Shown here one piece after another: positions 1 through 5,117 of a stretch of DNA of 10,607 nt. The stretch comes from JBHELG01 sp046263195 (GTDB lineage: Bacteria; Actinomycetota; Nitriliruptoria; Nitriliruptorales; JAHWKO01), in NCBI GenBank assembly GCA_046263195.1, contig JBHELG010000155.1, positions 1-10,607 of the forward strand, read 5' to 3'. The notes beneath the pieces were generated by a model. That model was not told where the DNA came from. It saw nothing but the letters and a program-made list of their open reading frames with translations, and did not search any database. Positions within the stretch are counted from its first letter, which is position 1; the number at the start of each line of letters is the position of its first letter. The translations under genes and the position numbers were made by a program.

Positions 1-106
1 GGCCTCGCATCCGCCGGATCGGCCGGCACGTCAGGTACCGCATCGAAGACATCGAGGCGCCGTGGACGACCAGGCGGAAGAGACAACCCCGGGAGGGCGG
101 CAGTGA
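1..106 (+). pseudogene. Excisionase-type helix-turn-helix protein, 3' end, apparently frameshifted
   Basis: Reading from base 3 gives PRIRRIGRHVRYRIEDIEA. This matches the end of the MerR/excisionase-like HTH_17 domain, where an IGR-x-VRY wing is followed by an acidic ED(I/V)EAW helix. The frame then fails: it continues without a stop into the integrase region. In frame 2, from base 62, the sequence reads VDDQAEETTPGGRQ and stops at TGA 104-106. That stop overlaps the GTG start of the integrase as GTGA, the usual coupling of xis to int. The expected Trp codon between the two parts is replaced by only two bases (60-61), so a net loss of one base is the simplest explanation. The gene is also cut by the window edge. 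A sequencing or assembly error is the main alternative. Confidence 0.6.
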
Positions 107-588
107 GCAAGGACTCGAGGTATGCGGGGATCGACCGTTACGACACCAAGGCCGGTCAAAGATGGCGGATCCGCTTCGAACTCCCGCCCGATCCTGTGAC
201 TGGAAAGCGGCGGCAGCGCACCCGGCGGGGCTTCTCGTCAGAGCGGGAGGCACGGTCGGCGCTGCGGCAGGCGCTCGGCGCCGTTGAGGAGGGGCGCCAC
301 ATCGACCCGTCGCGCGCAACGCTGGCCGACTACCTCACCACGTGGATCGAGGGCGTGCAGGTTCGGCCGACGACGCAGGCCCGCTACCGGCAGTCGATCG
401 AACGGCACCTGATTCCGCACATCGGCGGCATTCGCCTGCAGGCGCTCACCGCCGATGACCTCGATCGCTGCTACCGGACCCTGGAGCAGTCGGGCGGCCG
501 GCGCAGACAGCCCCTGGCGCCGAAGACTGTCCGCCACGCCCACACCACCCTTCGGACCGCCCTGCAGGCGGCAGTCGAGCGCGACTAA
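103..588 (+). pseudogene. Tyrosine recombinase/integrase, N-terminal fragment (arm- and core-binding domains)
   Basis: These 161 codons form the N-terminal part of a phage-type tyrosine integrase that should be about 379 residues long. Residues 1-55 resemble the arm-type DNA-binding domain (a short beta region ending GKRRQRTRRGF, then a helix of the type SEREARSAL). Residues about 72-160 form the SAM-like core-binding domain, with TLADYLTTWIEG and TTQARYRQSIERHLIPHIG. The GTG start is supported by GGGAGG at 91-96, six bases upstream, and by the GTGA overlap with the excisionase stop. The frame ends at TAA 586-588, exactly in the linker to the catalytic domain. The catalytic half continues in the same frame without a gap, so a single base change in one ancestral codon explains the stop. 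Without its catalytic half this fragment cannot cut DNA. Confidence 0.85.
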
Positions 589-1242
589 GTGATCCGAAAC
601 GTGGCCGAGCACGCGAACCCGCCGAAGGTCGCCCGACCCGAGGTCAACACGTGGACCGCCGTTCAGGTCCGCCGTTTCCTGGCGCACGTCGAGGACAGCC
701 GCTGGTATCCGATGTGGCTGCTGTACTTCACCACGGGAATGCGGCGCGGGGAGGTGCTTGGGCTGCGGTGGGACGACGTGGATCTGGACGCTGGCAAGGT
801 GGCGATCCGCCATGTCTTGACCCGTGTAGACGGCAAGACGATCAGCACTGAGCCGAAGACGAGCAAGGGCCGGCGCACGATCGCGCTGGACGCGGCCAGT
901 GTCGCTGCTCTACGCGGTTGGCGGCAGCGGCAGCTGGAGGAGCGTCTCGCGGCAGGCCCGGCATGGCAGAATACGGACCTCGTGTTCACCTGGCCCGATG
1001 GGAGCTTCGTCGGCCCCAACTTGCCGACGAAGTGGATCCGTGAGCTGGCGGACGACATCGGTCTGCCGCGGATCCGGCTGCACGACGCGCGCCACTCATT
1101 TGCGACCCTCGCCCTGGAGTCCGGTGTGGACGTCAAGATCGTGAGCGAACGACTTGGGCACGCGAATACCGCGATCACGCGGGATGTCTACCAGCACGTC
1201 ACGCCAGCGATGGACCAGGCCGCGGCGGACACCGTGGCATAA
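589..1242 (+). pseudogene. Tyrosine recombinase/integrase, catalytic C-terminal fragment
   Basis: This is the catalytic domain that belongs to the preceding fragment, in the same frame and separated from it only by the TAA. Numbering from the GTG at 589, all catalytic residues are visible: Arg52 in TGMRRGEVLGLRW, Lys90 in EPKTSKGRRT, His165 and Arg168 in LHDARHSFATLAL, His191 in ERLGHANTAITRDVY, and the nucleophile Tyr201. The domain is therefore intact, but it lacks the arm- and core-binding domains it needs to recognise att DNA. The GTG directly after the stop (TAAGTG) could allow re-initiation, giving two polypeptides. I see no convincing ribosome-binding site, so inactivation by a nonsense mutation is more likely. 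Rare stop-codon readthrough would restore a full-length protein and cannot be excluded. Confidence 0.85.
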
Positions 1243-1246
1243 GCGA

Positions 1247-1293
1247 TCTTCGGTACGCGCGGGTGACGTCCCTGTGGCGGCCCCAGCCGAAGA
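1247..1293. repeat. 7-bp inverted repeat between integrase and TA module
   Basis: TCTTCGG at 1247-1253 is the exact reverse complement of CCGAAGA at 1287-1293, with a 33-base loop that itself contains GGG...CCC arms. It lies just after the integrase stop and about 20 bases before the start of the DUF4258 gene. It could be an operator for the toxin-antitoxin-like pair or an end-of-transcript structure for int. There is no T run, so it is not a standard terminator. Confidence 0.3.
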
Positions 1294-1314
1294 GCACTGA
1301 AGGCCGATGGTCTC

Positions 1315-1650
1315 ATGGCCGAGTTCGCTGTCGGTGAGACCTACCGTCCTCGCCGACGGCGGCTGGACACCCCCGCGCTCGCCGACAAGATGATCCGCCG
1401 CTCGATCACGCGGGACGAGATCGACGCGGTGCTGTCGGACAACGTCATCATCGAGGTCTACGAACACCGCGACCGAGTGCGCTATGTGCTGCTGGGGAGT
1501 GTGCGCGGCCGACCGCTCCACGTCGTCGTTGCCGAAGACGACATCGTTGGGGCGACCGTCGTACTCTCGGTCTACCAGGCGGACGAAGCCCACGGATGGG
1601 ATCCCGCTAGCGGATTCCGACGACGCAAGGAGGGTCCCGATGGGCGGTGA
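1315..1650 (+). CDS. DUF4258 family protein, probable toxin-like partner of the YgiT-type protein
   Basis: The 111-residue product fits the DUF4258 family: an IRRSITRDEIDAVL segment (residues about 27-40), a strand pair around RVRYVLLGSVRGRPLHVVV (about 57-75), and a C-terminal VLSVYQADEAHGWD followed by basic residues. DUF4258 proteins are often encoded just upstream of YgiT/MqsA-type zinc-finger proteins, and they have been proposed as toxins in a toxin-first module like mqsRA. The same layout is seen here, with the downstream gene starting 11 bases before this one stops. The start is uncertain: ATG 1315 has only a poor GAAGG (1299-1303) upstream, and ATG 1390 at MIRRS would still keep the conserved core. 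No toxic activity can be read from the sequence, and the toxin role is inferred from family and context. Confidence 0.75.
   Translation: MAEFAVGETYRPRRRRLDTPALADKMIRRSITRDEIDAVLSDNVIIEVYEHRDRVRYVLLGSVRGRPLHVVVAEDDIVGATVVLSVYQADEAHGWDPASGFRRRKEGPDGR
1627..1634 (+). promoter_or_regulatory. Strong Shine-Dalgarno for the YgiT-type gene
   Basis: AAGGAGGG lies five bases before ATG 1640, inside the end of the DUF4258 gene. It fixes the start of the downstream gene and suggests that this second gene is translated at a high rate of its own, as expected for an antitoxin encoded after its toxin. Confidence 0.75.
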
Positions 1651-1894
1651 GGTACACCATGACGGCGGACGCCTGCGGCAGACATCGGTGACTCATCGCC
1701 ACGTGGTCGAGCATGAGGACGGGACTGTCTCCGCCGTGGTCATCCGCGGCGTTCCGGCGCTGGTGTGTGAGGTGTGCGAAGAGGCGTACTACGAGCCGGC
1801 CGTCACGGACACGATCGTGGCGTTGCTCGAGCGGACCGAGGTGGCTCCCGGCCAGGCGGTCGCGGTCTACTACGCACCCGCTGACGCCGCCTGA
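1640..1894 (+). CDS. YgiT-type (MqsA N-terminal-like) protein with a lost first CxxC, probable antitoxin
   Basis: The product has 84 residues. The signature VVIRGVPALVCEVCEEAYY (residues 33-51) is the second half of the YgiT-type zinc finger: a VxIxGVPaxVCxxCGExY element carrying Cys43 and Cys46. The helix and strand that follow (TDTIVALLER and AVAVYYAP) are also typical. Family members begin with a CxxCGG knuckle that supplies the other two zinc ligands. Here that position reads VHHDGG (residues 5-10), so both cysteines are gone without a change in length. His6, His7 or Asp8 might still bind metal, or the fold may be degraded. No DNA-binding HTH domain follows, so this resembles the short antitoxins of this class and not full-length MqsA. 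Overlap with the DUF4258 gene implies one transcript. Confidence 0.75.
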   Translation: MGGEVHHDGGRLRQTSVTHRHVVEHEDGTVSAVVIRGVPALVCEVCEEAYYEPAVTDTIVALLERTEVAPGQAVAVYYAPADAA

Positions 1895-1921
1895 GACGTC
1901 TCCAGTACTACTTCCCCGGTC

Positions 1922-1935
1922 AAGCCTCACGGCTT
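1922..1935. repeat. Short hairpin downstream of the TA module
   Basis: AAGCC-TCAC-GGCTT forms a perfect 5-bp stem with a four-base loop, 28 bases after the stop of the YgiT-type gene. No T run follows in either direction, so a terminator role is only possible, not shown. Confidence 0.25.
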
Positions 1936-1991
1936 AGTCGCGCCATCGCACCTCGTATCTCCTAGCGACGAACTTCGGCGACCGCGGTTCC

Positions 1992-2012
1992 CGTGGTCAC
2001 GCCGTGGTCACG
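1992..2012 (+). repeat. Direct repeat of CGTGGTCACG, possible integrase arm sites
   Basis: Two exact copies of CGTGGTCACG (1992-2001 and 2003-2012) are separated by one base, and each copy has inverted CGTG/CACG ends. They lie 60-80 bases from the tRNA 3' end, inside the element. Tyrosine integrases bind short direct repeats (arm sites) flanking the core site through their N-terminal domain, so that role fits the position. It is an inference; a repressor operator would look similar. Confidence 0.4.
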
Positions 2013-2037
2013 AGGGCGCATCAAGTGCGAATTTCGT

Positions 2038-2059
2038 CCTCTAGAGGCCGTTTTTCGGC
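2038..2059. repeat. Palindrome CCTCTAGAGG and adjoining GCCG-T5-CGGC hairpin
   Basis: A perfect 10-bp palindrome at 2038-2047 is followed directly by GCCG-TTTTT-CGGC (2047-2059). The pair lies about a dozen bases outside the tRNA 3' end. It could be an integrase- or Xis-related site or a weak plus-strand terminator that shields the tRNA from element transcripts. On the minus strand the loop is A5, so it does not make a good terminator for the tRNA. Confidence 0.3.
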
Positions 2060-2070
2060 AATTTGTCGAG

Positions 2071-2112
2071 CTGGGAGGCAGGGGGTCGAACCCTGAATAC
2101 CGACTCCAAAGG
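2071..2112. other. Candidate attachment site (tRNA-Gln 3' half)
   Basis: Elements with tyrosine integrases usually carry a copy of the tRNA 3' part, from the anticodon or T loop to the 3' end, which rebuilds the tRNA after integration. The element lies on that side here, so the crossover core should fall in this interval. The second copy would be at the far left end of the element, outside the window, so the exact core cannot be given. Confidence 0.45.
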
Positions 2113-2142
2113 ACGGCGTGTTGCCAGTTACACCACCTCCCA
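2071..2142 (-). tRNA. tRNA-Gln (anticodon UUG)
   Basis: The minus strand folds into a complete 72-nt cloverleaf. The acceptor TGGGAGG pairs with CCTCCCA, the D stem is GTGT/ACAC, and the T arm is CAGGG-TTCGACC-CCCTG. The anticodon loop is CTTTGGA, giving UUG for glutamine, and the discriminator base is G. The U at position 1 opposite A72 is a usual feature of bacterial tRNA-Gln. The CCA end is not encoded. One U-U mismatch sits in the anticodon stem, between linear positions 30 and 40 (bases 2113 and 2103); the other four pairs are Watson-Crick. The gene lies 53 bases downstream of ispE on the same strand and serves as the integration target of the element on its 3' side. Confidence 0.93.
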
Positions 2143-2178
2143 ATGTGCGGCTCAGTCCCCTACCAGGCCGCCGCTGGG

Positions 2179-2184
2179 AGGGTA
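2179..2184 (-). promoter_or_regulatory. Candidate -10 box for tRNA-Gln
   Basis: TACCCT on the minus strand fits the actinobacterial TANNNT -10 pattern. A start about seven bases downstream would give a 5' leader of roughly 30 nt before the mature tRNA. No clear -35 is visible, and the box lies just after the ispE stop beside a TAGCC/GGCTA inverted repeat (2183-2198). The tRNA may instead be processed from the ispE transcript. Confidence 0.3.
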
Positions 2185-2195
2185 GCCGTTATTGG

Positions 2196-3209
2196 CTATT
2201 CACGTATCTCGGGACCTCCCGCGGGGGATCGCACGACTTCGACACGGTCGAAGCAACCGGCGATCGCGCCCGCGATCCGGCGGGCATGGCGGGCGTCTGC
2301 CGCGAGGGCCACGAGGGTGGGCCCCGAGCCGCTTACCAGCGTCCGCAGCGCCCCAGCCTGGAGCATGGTCGCCGAAGCCTCCCGCAGAGAAGGGCGCAGA
2401 TGGAACGCCGCCACCTCGAGGTCGTTGTGGAGGGCTGGGGCGAGCGCCTTGGGATCGTCGTGGCGCAGCGCCTGCAGGACGGGATCGGGGGTCGCGCCGG
2501 ATGGAGTGCCCACCTCGTCCCAGGCCTCGTACACCGTTGCAGTCGGCAAGGGCTCCTCGTCGATTCCCACAACCCAGTGGTAGGTGCCACGGCACAGCAC
2601 CTGGGCGATGGCCACGCCGGTGCCGGTCGCGAGGGCGGTCCCCCCGGTAATGGAGAACGGCACATCGGCTCCGAGGCCGGCCGCGAGGCTCCGCAACGCC
2701 TCATGGTCGAGCCCGCAGGCCCAGAGCCGGTTCAGCGCCAGCAGCGCGGCCGCCGCGTCGGCGGAGCCACCCGCCATACCCGCCGCGATCGGGATGCGCT
2801 TTTCGAGTACGAGACGAGTCACGAACGCGCGGCCGAAGAGGGTGGAGTGGGCGGGGGGGTTGAGGCCGCGACCGCTGGGGTGACCAGCCGAGGACACGGT
2901 TCCCGGGCAGACCGATCTTGCCAGGCTACGAGCCGCTTGCAGCGCGAGGTTCTCCTCACCAGTTGGCACCCGGGGGCCGGCATCGTGCTCCAGCAACACC
3001 TCCAGTGCTCCGCCCATGGGGTCGAGGTGACCGCTGAGGCGTCTCTCGAAGGTGGCGGTCAGCTCGTCATAGAGCGAGACGGTGTGGAGCACGGAGACGA
3101 TGTCGTGCATTCCATCCGCACGGCGCCCCTGCACCGCGAGGAACAGGTTGACCTTCGCGGGGACGCGGACGCTCACGCGAGGAAGGGTGTCCTCTCGCCA
3201 CAGGTTCAC
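2196..3209 (-). CDS. ispE: 4-diphosphocytidyl-2-C-methyl-D-erythritol kinase
   Basis: IspE is a cytosolic GHMP kinase that phosphorylates the 2-hydroxyl of CDP-methylerythritol in the MEP route to isopentenyl diphosphate. The 337-residue product shows VRVPAKVNLFLAV at residues 14-26 (Lys19 as the active-site lysine), the ATP-binding PIAAGMAGGSADAAA at 140-154 (catalytic Asp151), and SGSGPT at 293-298. The reading frame starts at GTG 3207-3209, which overlaps the rsmA stop as GTGA and implies translational coupling. A second GTG twelve codons in (VSVRVPAK) would still include the whole conserved domain, so the N terminus is uncertain. Residues about 100-127 form a Gly/Pro/Ser-rich stretch between conserved blocks that appears longer than usual and helps make the protein larger than the common 280-320 residues. 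Confidence 0.95.
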   Translation of the reverse strand: MNLWREDTLPRVSVRVPAKVNLFLAVQGRRADGMHDIVSVLHTVSLYDELTATFERRLSGHLDPMGGALEVLLEHDAGPRVPTGEENLALQAARSLARSVCPGTVSSAGHPSGRGLNPPAHSTLFGRAFVTRLVLEKRIPIAAGMAGGSADAAAALLALNRLWACGLDHEALRSLAAGLGADVPFSITGGTALATGTGVAIAQVLCRGTYHWVVGIDEEPLPTATVYEAWDEVGTPSGATPDPVLQALRHDDPKALAPALHNDLEVAAFHLRPSLREASATMLQAGALRTLVSGSGPTLVALAADARHARRIAGAIAGCFDRVEVVRSPAGGPEIRE

Positions 3210-4159
3210 GCCGAGGACTCGGGTCGCGCGCGAATATCCCTGGGATCAGCTCTCGCCGGAGGTGCCTCGACCTGTCTGCCCGATATCCGTGCGGCCTGGG
3301 GGCCGCCATCCGACGGTTCCGTCAGCACGGCAGCGAGACGCCGGAACGCCGTCACGTCGAGCTCCTCCGGACGCCGATGGGGGTCGATGCCCGCGGCAGC
3401 GAAGGCGCCCTCCAGCCGGTCTGGATGGGCGTACGGCCGCATCGAATTGCGTAGCTTCTTGCGGCGTTGGGCGAACGCGAGGTCGACCACCTCGACGATG
3501 GCGCGCCGCTCTACCGGCTGTGGAGCATCGTTCCGGCGCACCATACGAACCGTGACACTGTCGACGTTCGGGATGGGGTAGAAGACCGAGCGAGGCACCT
3601 CGGCTACAACCTCGACGTCGGCCAGGAGCTGGAGCTTCACGCTCGGCGCACCGTACAGGGAGTCACCGGGGCGGGCCGCCCACCGTTCACCCACTTCCCG
3701 CTGCACCATGACGAAGAGATCGCTGATCGCCTCGCATTCGAGCGCTCGGAACACAGTGGGCGTGGCGACGCTGTAGGGAAGGTTGGCCACGAGGCGGGCC
3801 GGCTCGCCAGCCAGGAGCCGTTCGAAATGGACCCGCAGGGCGTCGCCATGGACGATGCTCACGTTCGAACGATCGCCGAGCACCTCTTGGAGCGCCCGTA
3901 CGAGGCCCGCGTCGATCTCGACGGCCACCACGCGCCTGACGTGAGCGGCGAGCGCAAGCGTGAGCGACCCTAGGCCAGGACCGATTTCGAGCACGACGTC
4001 ATCGGGTCCCACCCCAGAGTCACGCACGAGCTTGCGTACGGTATTGGGATCGACGAGGAGGTTCTGGCCCGCCGAACGCCGAAGCGCCAGATTGTGCCTG
4101 ACGAGGAGGCGCCGCACCGCGGATGGTGTCAAAAGGCCCGCGTCGGTCCCCGGTTCCAT
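3206..4159 (-). CDS. rsmA: 16S rRNA (adenine(1518)-N(6)/adenine(1519)-N(6))-dimethyltransferase
   Basis: RsmA (KsgA) uses S-adenosylmethionine to dimethylate two adjacent adenines near the 3' end of 16S rRNA, a late checkpoint in 30S assembly. The 317-residue product has GQNLLVD at 31-37, the SAM-binding EIGPGLGSLT at 58-67, VEID at 80-83, HGDAL at 104-108, and the catalytic NLPY motif at 126-129. The C-terminal rRNA-binding region contains FAQRRKKLRNS. About 30 residues past the conserved end are basic, Pro/Ala-rich and probably disordered. The gene follows tatD after 36 bases and overlaps ispE by 4. Many actinobacteria have rpfB between tatD and rsmA; it is absent here. A TACGCT box six bases before the ATG suggests an extra, leaderless promoter. 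Confidence 0.96.
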   Translation of the reverse strand: MEPGTDAGLLTPSAVRRLLVRHNLALRRSAGQNLLVDPNTVRKLVRDSGVGPDDVVLEIGPGLGSLTLALAAHVRRVVAVEIDAGLVRALQEVLGDRSNVSIVHGDALRVHFERLLAGEPARLVANLPYSVATPTVFRALECEAISDLFVMVQREVGERWAARPGDSLYGAPSVKLQLLADVEVVAEVPRSVFYPIPNVDSVTVRMVRRNDAPQPVERRAIVEVVDLAFAQRRKKLRNSMRPYAHPDRLEGAFAAAGIDPHRRPEELDVTAFRRLAAVLTEPSDGGPQAARISGRQVEAPPARADPRDIRARPESSA

Positions 4160-4165
4160 GCGGAC

Positions 4166-4171
4166 AGCGTA
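4166..4171 (-). promoter_or_regulatory. Candidate -10 box giving a leaderless rsmA transcript
   Basis: TACGCT on the minus strand ends six bases before the ATG of rsmA at 4159. A TANNNT box at this distance places the transcription start on the A of the ATG, the arrangement of leaderless actinobacterial genes. No Shine-Dalgarno lies at the proper distance and no -35 is clear. Confidence 0.45.
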
Positions 4172-4195
4172 CGGGGCGCGCTCTCCTCAGGGGGA

Positions 4196-4978
4196 TCATC
4201 GCGGTCCGGACCCGGCGAGACCGAACGCCCTTCGGGCATTGCGGGAGGTCGCGAGCGCGATCTCGGTGACGTCAAGTCCCCTCACCTCTGCGAGGCAACG
4301 GGCCACGAGCGGTACATGGGCCGGCTCGTTGGCCCGGCCGCGGTAGGGGTGCGGAGCGAGAAAGGGACTGTCGGTCTCGGTCAGCAGGGCCTCGAGCGGC
4401 GGTGCGACGGCAGCTTCGCGCAACTCGGGAGCGTTCTTGAAGGTCACGTTGCCGGCGAAAGACAGGAAGTAGCCAGCAGCAGCGCAGCGCTGGGCCAGGG
4501 CGGCGTCACCCGAGAAGCAGTGGAGTACGGTGGGCTCGGGTGCACCCTCGTCCTCCAGGATGGCGAGGGTGTCCTCCCACGCGTCGCGGCAGTGAACGAC
4601 AAGCGTCCGGCCGAGCCTCTTGGCGAGCGCGATGTGTTGACGGAACGCCCACTGCTGGCGATCAACGGGCGCCGACTTGCGGTAGTAGTCCAGTCCGGTT
4701 TCACCGATGCCCGCGACGCGGGACTGTACGGCGAGTTTTTCGACGCACTCCATCACCGCGGGTGTGGCTTCCATGGCGTCGTTGGGGTGCACCCCCACCA
4801 CCGCCCACACGCCCTCATGTCGATTGGCGGTCTGTACCGCTTCAGCCGAGCTGGCGAGGTCAGTCCCGACGGTCACGATGAGGGTCACGCCTTCGGCGCG
4901 GGCCCGCTCGACCTGCTCCGCTGGTCGGAGGTCCTCGTGGTAGTCGAGATGACAGTGGGTATCGGCAAATTCCAGCAT
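4196..4978 (-). CDS. tatD: TatD family metal-dependent hydrolase (DNase)
   Basis: TatD proteins are TIM-barrel metal hydrolases of the amidohydrolase group with 3'-5' exonuclease activity on DNA. The 260-residue product carries the metal ligands and signatures in order: DTHCHLD at 6-12 (His8, His10), GIGETGLDYY at 90-99 (Glu93), HCRDA at 129-133, HCFSG at 153-157, and TDSPFLAPHPYRG from 202 (Asp203). The closing NARRAFGL is also typical, and the length is normal. The ATG at 4978 has GAGGA five bases upstream (4984-4988), which supports this start. It is the first gene of the minus-strand operon with rsmA and ispE and diverges from metG. Its physiological substrate in this setting is not known; the gene-order link with metG and rsmA is a common bacterial pattern. 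Confidence 0.95.
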   Translation of the reverse strand: MLEFADTHCHLDYHEDLRPAEQVERARAEGVTLIVTVGTDLASSAEAVQTANRHEGVWAVVGVHPNDAMEATPAVMECVEKLAVQSRVAGIGETGLDYYRKSAPVDRQQWAFRQHIALAKRLGRTLVVHCRDAWEDTLAILEDEGAPEPTVLHCFSGDAALAQRCAAAGYFLSFAGNVTFKNAPELREAAVAPPLEALLTETDSPFLAPHPYRGRANEPAHVPLVARCLAEVRGLDVTEIALATSRNARRAFGLAGSGPR

Positions 4979-5091
4979 GAATGTCCTCGACAGACGAAGT
5001 GGCTAGTGGCAGCGACCTGGAACGTCTTCGGCTGCCAGCCAATCAGGCCCTTCCGCTCGTGATCGCTCTCCGATCTCCACCCCACCCGTTC

Positions 5092-5111
5092 AGCCTAACC
5101 AGGGGTAGGCT
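5092..5111. promoter_or_regulatory. Inverted repeat holding candidate -10 boxes for metG (and possibly tatD)
   Basis: AGCCTA (5092-5097) and TAGGCT (5106-5111) form a perfect 6-bp inverted repeat with an 8-base centre. The right arm is a TANNNT -10 box ending exactly six bases before the metG ATG, the same spacing as at rsmA, which suggests leaderless metG mRNA. Because the arms are inverted, the left arm reads TAGGCT on the minus strand and could serve tatD, with a leader of roughly 107 nt. An operator reading is also possible. Confidence 0.45.
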
Positions 5112-5117
5112 CCCGCC

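Larger units (their letters stand above)
1..2070. mobile_element. End of an integrated element (xis-int-TA module) abutting tRNA-Gln
   Basis: This stretch carries an excisionase fragment, a tyrosine integrase and a toxin-antitoxin-like pair, and it stops exactly where the 3' end of a minus-strand tRNA-Gln begins. Integrases of this family commonly recombine into tRNA 3' ends, and the element then lies on the 3' side of the tRNA, as here. To the right of the tRNA the genes are ordinary housekeeping genes. The left end of the element and its second attachment copy are outside the window. That the whole segment is one element is an inference from gene content and position. The exact junction cannot be fixed without the other att copy or an empty site. 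Confidence 0.75.

Noticed and set aside
589..1242. A new kind of split recombinase
   Set aside because: The two parts are contiguous in one frame and resemble a single ordinary integrase, and the neighbouring xis also looks broken, so decay is the simpler reading. It is kept only as an alternative.
1992..2012. CRISPR-like direct repeats
   Set aside because: Only two 10-base copies one base apart, with no spacers and no cas genes.
2118..3581. Long plus-strand open frame (487 codons) across ispE and rsmA
   Set aside because: It runs antisense to two certain genes, has no recognisable motif, begins inside the tRNA gene, and has the Arg/Gly/Ala-rich make-up of a GC-rich shadow frame.
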